DNA from: Trichomonas vaginalis G3
Lineage: Eukaryota > Parabasalia > Trichomonadida > Trichomonadidae
Length of the DNA: 64,000 nt
Assembly: GCF_026262505.1 (NCBI RefSeq)
Contig: NC_067204.1
Coordinates: 23,281,300-23,345,299, forward strand
Reading direction: 5' to 3'
Position numbers and translations under genes: made by a program
The notes under the pieces: model-generated
The model's database searches: none
Told to the model about the DNA's origin: nothing
Seen by the model: only the letters and a program-made list of their open reading frames with translations
Part shown: one piece after another, positions 60,290 through 64,000 of the stretch
How positions within the stretch are numbered: position 1 is the first letter of the stretch
Layout of the letters: each line of letters opens with the position of its first letter

Positions 60290-62316
60290 ATTTCGATGTC
60301 AAACCGTCAGTCATATTGTTAGTCAAAACGTCAGTTATATTCTCATTCATACACTCACTCAAACCGTCAGTCATATTGTCAGTCAAACTCTCAGTCATAT
60401 TGTCACTCAAACTGTCAGCCAATTGTCAGCTAAACTCTAAGTCATATTCTAACTAAAGCCGTCACTCATATTGTCAGTCAAAACGTCAGTCATGTTGTCA
60501 CTCAAACTATCAGTCTTATTCTCACTAAAACCATCAGTCATACACTCTCTTAAACTATGAGTCATATTGTCACCCAAACTCTCAGTCATATTCTAAATAA
60601 AACCGTAAGTCATAAAGGCTGTCAAACCGTCAGTCATATTGTCGGTCAAACCGTCAGTCATATTTCGGTCAAACGTCAGTCTTACTCTCAATAAAAAGCT
60701 AATTCATAGTGTCTGTCAAACCACAGTCATATTGTCACTCAAACTGTCAGTAATATTCTAATTAAAGCCGTCAGTCATATTGTCAGTCAAACTGTAAGTC
60801 ATACACTCACTCAAATCAACAATCATATTGTCACCCAAACTATCAGTCTTATTCTCACTAAAACCGTCAGTCATATTGTCAGTCAAATCGTCAGTCATAT
60901 TGTCACTCAAACCGTCAGTCATATTGTCAGTCAAACTGTCAGTCATTCACTCACTCAAATCAACAGTCATATTGTCACTCAAACTGTCAGTCTTATTCTC
61001 ACCCAAACCGACAGTCATATATTCATTCAAATTAGCAGTCATATTGTCACCCAAACTGTCAGTCTTATTCTCACTAAAACCATCAGTCATACACTCTCTT
61101 AAACTATGAGTCATATTGTCACCCAAACTCTCAGTTATATTCTAAATAAAACCGTAAGTCATCGTGTGTGTCAAACTGTCAGTCATATTGTCACTCAAAC
61201 TGTCAGTCTTATTCTAACTAAAAAGCTAATTCATAGTGTCTGTCAAACCGAAGTCATATTGTCACTCAAATTGTCAGTCATACACTCACTCAAATCAACA
61301 GTCATATTGTCACCCAAACTGTCAGTCTTATTCTCACTAAAACCATCAGTCATACACTCTCTTAAACTATGAGTCATATTGTCACCCAAACTCTCAGTTA
61401 TATTCTAAATAAAACCGTAAGTCATCGTGTGTGTCAAACTGTCAGTCATATTGTCACTCAAACTGTCAGTCTTATTCTAACTAAAAAGCTAATTCATAGT
61501 GTCTGTCAAACCGAAGTCATATTGTCACTCAAATTGTCAGTCATACACTCACTCAAATCAACAGTCATATTGTCACCCAAACTCTCAGTCATATTCTAAA
61601 TAAAACCGTAAGTCATATTGTCAGTCAAACTATCAGTCTTATTCTCACTAAAGCCATCAGTCATACACTCTCTTAAACTATGAGTCATATTGTCACTCAA
61701 ATTGTCAATCATACACTCATTCAAATCAACAGTCATATTGTCAGTCAAACCGTCAGTCATATTGTCAGTCAAACTATCAGTCTTATCCTAACTAAAAAGC
61801 TAATTCATAGTGTGTATCAAACCGAAGTCATATTGTCACTCAAATTGTCAGTCATACACTCACTCAAATCAACAGTCATATTGTCAGTCAAACTATCAGT
61901 CTTATTCTCACTAAAGCCATCAGTCATACACTCTCTTAAACTATGAGTCATATTGTCACCCAAACTCTCAATCATACACTCACTCAAATCAACAGTCATA
62001 TTGTCAGTCAAACCGTCAGTCATATTGTCACCCACACTCTCAGTCTTATCCTAACTAAAAAGCTAATTCATAGTGTGTATCAAACCGAAGTCATATTGTC
62101 ACTCAAATTGTCAGTCATACACTCACTCAAATCAACAGTCATATTGTCAGTCAAACTATCAGTCTTATTCTCACTAAAGCCATCAGTCATACACTCTCTT
62201 AAACTATGAGTCATATTGTCACCCAAACTCTCAATCATACACTCACTCAAATCAACAGTCATATTGTCAGTCAAACCGTCAGTCATATTGTCACCCACAC
62301 TCTCAGGCATATTCTA
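60290..62316. repeat. 24-bp satellite array with 263-bp higher-order units
   Basis: The basic unit is TCAGTCATATTGTCAGTCAA plus ACCG (24 bases), reading DNMTDGLT on the minus strand. Variant units are arranged in higher-order blocks of 263 bases. These are visible as exact recurrences at 61106 and 61369, and at 61680 and 61943. As 263 is not a multiple of three, long reading frames do not persist. The array is continued at 63620-63900 after a mariner. Confidence 0.9.
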
Positions 62317-62318
62317 TA

Positions 62319-63617
62319 GGGTGTCCAAAGGTGTGTTTAGCACAAACCTGAATACTGCGAATAGAAATAAACAAGTTACATATATATAAAGTTTATTTAA
62401 ATATAATCACCATTGGATTCAATCACGCGTTCGCAGCGATCGATCCAGGCTTGAAAGACACGCTTTAAATCATCATGAGAAAATTGCTCAAATTGCTCTC
62501 TTACAAAATTTTCAAGATCATCTGGACTCGCGAATTCGCGTCCTTCAGCTCTCTTTTTTAGCGTGCCGAATAAATAAAAATCAGAGGGTGCAATATCAGG
62601 TGAATAAATTGGGTTTGGAACAACTTTGACATTGTTTTCCACCAAGTAATTCATTACCTTATGACTTTTGTGAACTCTTGAATTATCAAAATGAATTGCA
62701 AACTTTTGTTTTTGTTGTTTGGATTTCTCAAACTCATCAGAATTGATAATTTGAGTAAGAACATTGTCAATTAGATACTGAGCATTCATCGTATTAGGTT
62801 TTTGAAGAATATCAATTGCGATGATGCCATTCACGCCCCAAAAAACCGACAACATCATCATTGGTGTGTCAATTTTTTTCTTCGGGAATGTTTGCGGATT
62901 TTCATCCTTCGGGATCCACATGATTTTGGCTTCTGTTGCATATTGAAACCAAGACTCGTCCCCTGTTACTAAAAAGCGAAACTTCTTGGATTGATACGCA
63001 CCCAATATAGAGAGGAGCTCTTTCGAAGATTGGACTCTAGATTTTTTTTGAACTGAATTAAGGTTGTGCGGAACCCAACGTGTATACGCTAGTTTGTAGT
63101 TCAAATAATTATGCAGATAATAACTGACTGTTGTACGTGGTATCTTTGTCATCTCCTCTATCCTTCTGAGTGATGCTCTTGGGTCTTCATCTAGCGCTTG
63201 AAGAATTGCTTTGATTTTTCTTTGATCCGGCGATTTTTTGTCAATTTTTATGATGGCGCCTTTTTGTTCATGAAGTGATACATCCTAACATGATACATTA
63301 CAGTGGAATAGCTAGGAGCATCCATACCGAAGCATTTTACCAATGTCTCGTAGATTTTTTTACAGTCTTTGCATTTTTTTGCAAGAGCGAGGATGTTTTC
63401 TTTATGATTCATTAAAAAAATGAAAAAAATCCCGCCAAAATTTCCCGCGAAACCGCCTCTTGTCTCAAAATTCATTTTATATCCCGGCATGGCGCCAAAA
63501 TACAACATACTCATCATATACATATATTCATATTTTTTATTATATATTTATAATCAGCATATATCTCCTTTAATAGTCTCATATAGAGCGCTGTGCTAAA
63601 CGCACCTTTGGACACCC
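62319..63617 (-). mobile_element. Mariner (Tvmar1-like) element, copy 4, 1299 bp, inside satellite
   Basis: TA duplicated at 62317-62318 and 63618-63619. The flanks join to TATTCTAACTAAAACCG, a sequence variant found elsewhere in the array, so the exact target is known. Confidence 0.95.
62397..63412 (-). pseudogene. Mariner transposase, copy 4, one G deleted
   Basis: The run of three Gs coding Gly/Ala of KKAPIIK in the other copies has two Gs at 63255-63256, shifting the frame ~50 codons into the protein. The 5' part (from ATG 63412) and the 3' part (from 63152, with all catalytic Asps) are separately open. Confidence 0.92.
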
Positions 63618-63619
63618 TA

Positions 63620-63900
63620 TAACTAAAACCGTAAGTCAAAGTGTCCGTCAAACCGTCAGTCATATTCTCAGTCATACTGTAGTTCATACTATCACCCAAA
63701 CTGTTGTTCATACTGTCACTCAAACTCTAAGTCATATTGTCAGTCAAACTGTGAGTCATATTCTCTCTCAAACCTTGAGTTATACTGACAACCAAACCCT
63801 CATTCAAAATGTCACTCAAACTGTCAGTTATATTCCTAGACACATTCAAACTTTCAGGCATATTGTCAGCCAGATACTCAGTTATAGAGTCACTTTTTTG
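63620..63900. repeat. 24-bp satellite array, continuation
   Basis: The same units (GTCAGTCATATT, GTCACTCAAACT) in increasingly degenerate form, fading out by ~63900. The window ends in unassigned AT-rich DNA. Confidence 0.85.
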
Positions 63901-64000
63901 TCATTAATGAATTCAGTTATAGATTCAAACATACATTCGGTCCAATATTGGATCATGCAGTTAATTCTACATTTTTTAACTTGTAAGTCATTATTTATGA

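Larger units (their letters stand above)
54520..60290 (-). mobile_element. Mutator-like (MULE) element with nested mariner
   Basis: Defined by a transposase gene (56199-59366) flanked by the same ~53-base subterminal repeat in inverted orientation (54600-54761 and 60138-60265). The exact tips are not resolved. The right tip merges into the 24-bp satellite array near 60290, and no target duplication was identified. A mariner (54764-56062) is inserted in the left arm. Without it the element would be ~4.5 kb. T. vaginalis is known to carry MULEs; whether this family is described cannot be told here. Confidence 0.65.

Noticed and set aside
60758-62310. Several 60-90-codon frames in the satellite array on both strands
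   Set aside because: They follow the 24-bp unit, break with the 263-bp higher-order period and have no start context.
59575-63900. CRISPR-like alternation of repeats and spacers
   Set aside because: The units are contiguous and degenerate with no unique spacers, and the genome is eukaryotic.

Overview
This is eukaryotic nuclear DNA that is AT-rich, intron-poor and densely packed, and it most likely comes from Trichomonas vaginalis or a very close trichomonad. The grounds are four near-identical 1.3-kb mariner elements matching the description of Tvmar1; several DUF3447/ankyrin proteins, a hugely expanded trichomonad family; a hydrogenosomal-type ADP/ATP carrier with RRRMM; Myb and CAMK-like kinase genes; very short 5' leaders; and trichomonad core promoter elements (Inr, M3, M5). 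No bacterial operons, rRNA, convincing tRNA or CRISPR array was seen.

Layout. 0.7-6.3 kb: two tandem ankyrin genes, the first broken by one stop codon. 6.6-9.4 kb: an inactive papain-like protein and an R2R3 Myb gene. 9.7-13.5 kb: a hairpin-rich stretch, a wrecked ankyrin gene filled with minisatellite and a TIR element, and a small MITE. 13.5-26.2 kb: an ARM pseudogene, a carrier, ARL2, a second TIR element, a CLASP-like protein, ribosomal protein eL31, an unknown 453-aa protein, an ankyrin gene, a Lys-rich protein and a coiled-coil protein. 26.2-37.5 kb: an LRR fragment, an ankyrin gene, a helical-repeat protein, a DUF4457-like protein, RNase H2 subunit A, a small coiled-coil protein, a GT-C-like membrane protein and a CPBP protease-like protein. 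37.9-45.5 kb: a 0.53-kb segmental duplication carrying a 108-aa gene, two mariners in opposite orientation, a large ankyrin gene and a truncated glycosyltransferase pseudogene. 46-53.6 kb: a nucleoside-kinase-like gene, a BTB/coiled-coil protein, a protein kinase, a decayed ankyrin gene and a frameshifted Pmp-like gene. 54.5-64 kb: a repeat-dominated tail with a Mutator-like (MULE) transposase gene of about 1055 codons flanked by inverted subterminal repeats, a mariner nested in it, and 21-bp and 24-bp satellite arrays, the latter split by a fourth mariner.

How it fits together. Housekeeping genes are single, compact and intact. The ankyrin family and the mobile DNA are in flux: tandem duplication, shared near-identical 99-bp repeat units, nonsense and start-codon loss, minisatellite expansion and nested insertions are all visible. 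Every mariner copy carries exactly one frame-breaking 1-bp indel. The most distinctive observations are the MULE with its inverted subterminal repeats, the TIR element with a 9-bp target duplication and an in-window empty site, the multi-hairpin GC-richer stretch at 9.72-10.02 kb, a 19-bp extended M3 promoter block shared by two unrelated genes, and the papain-like protein lacking all three catalytic residues.
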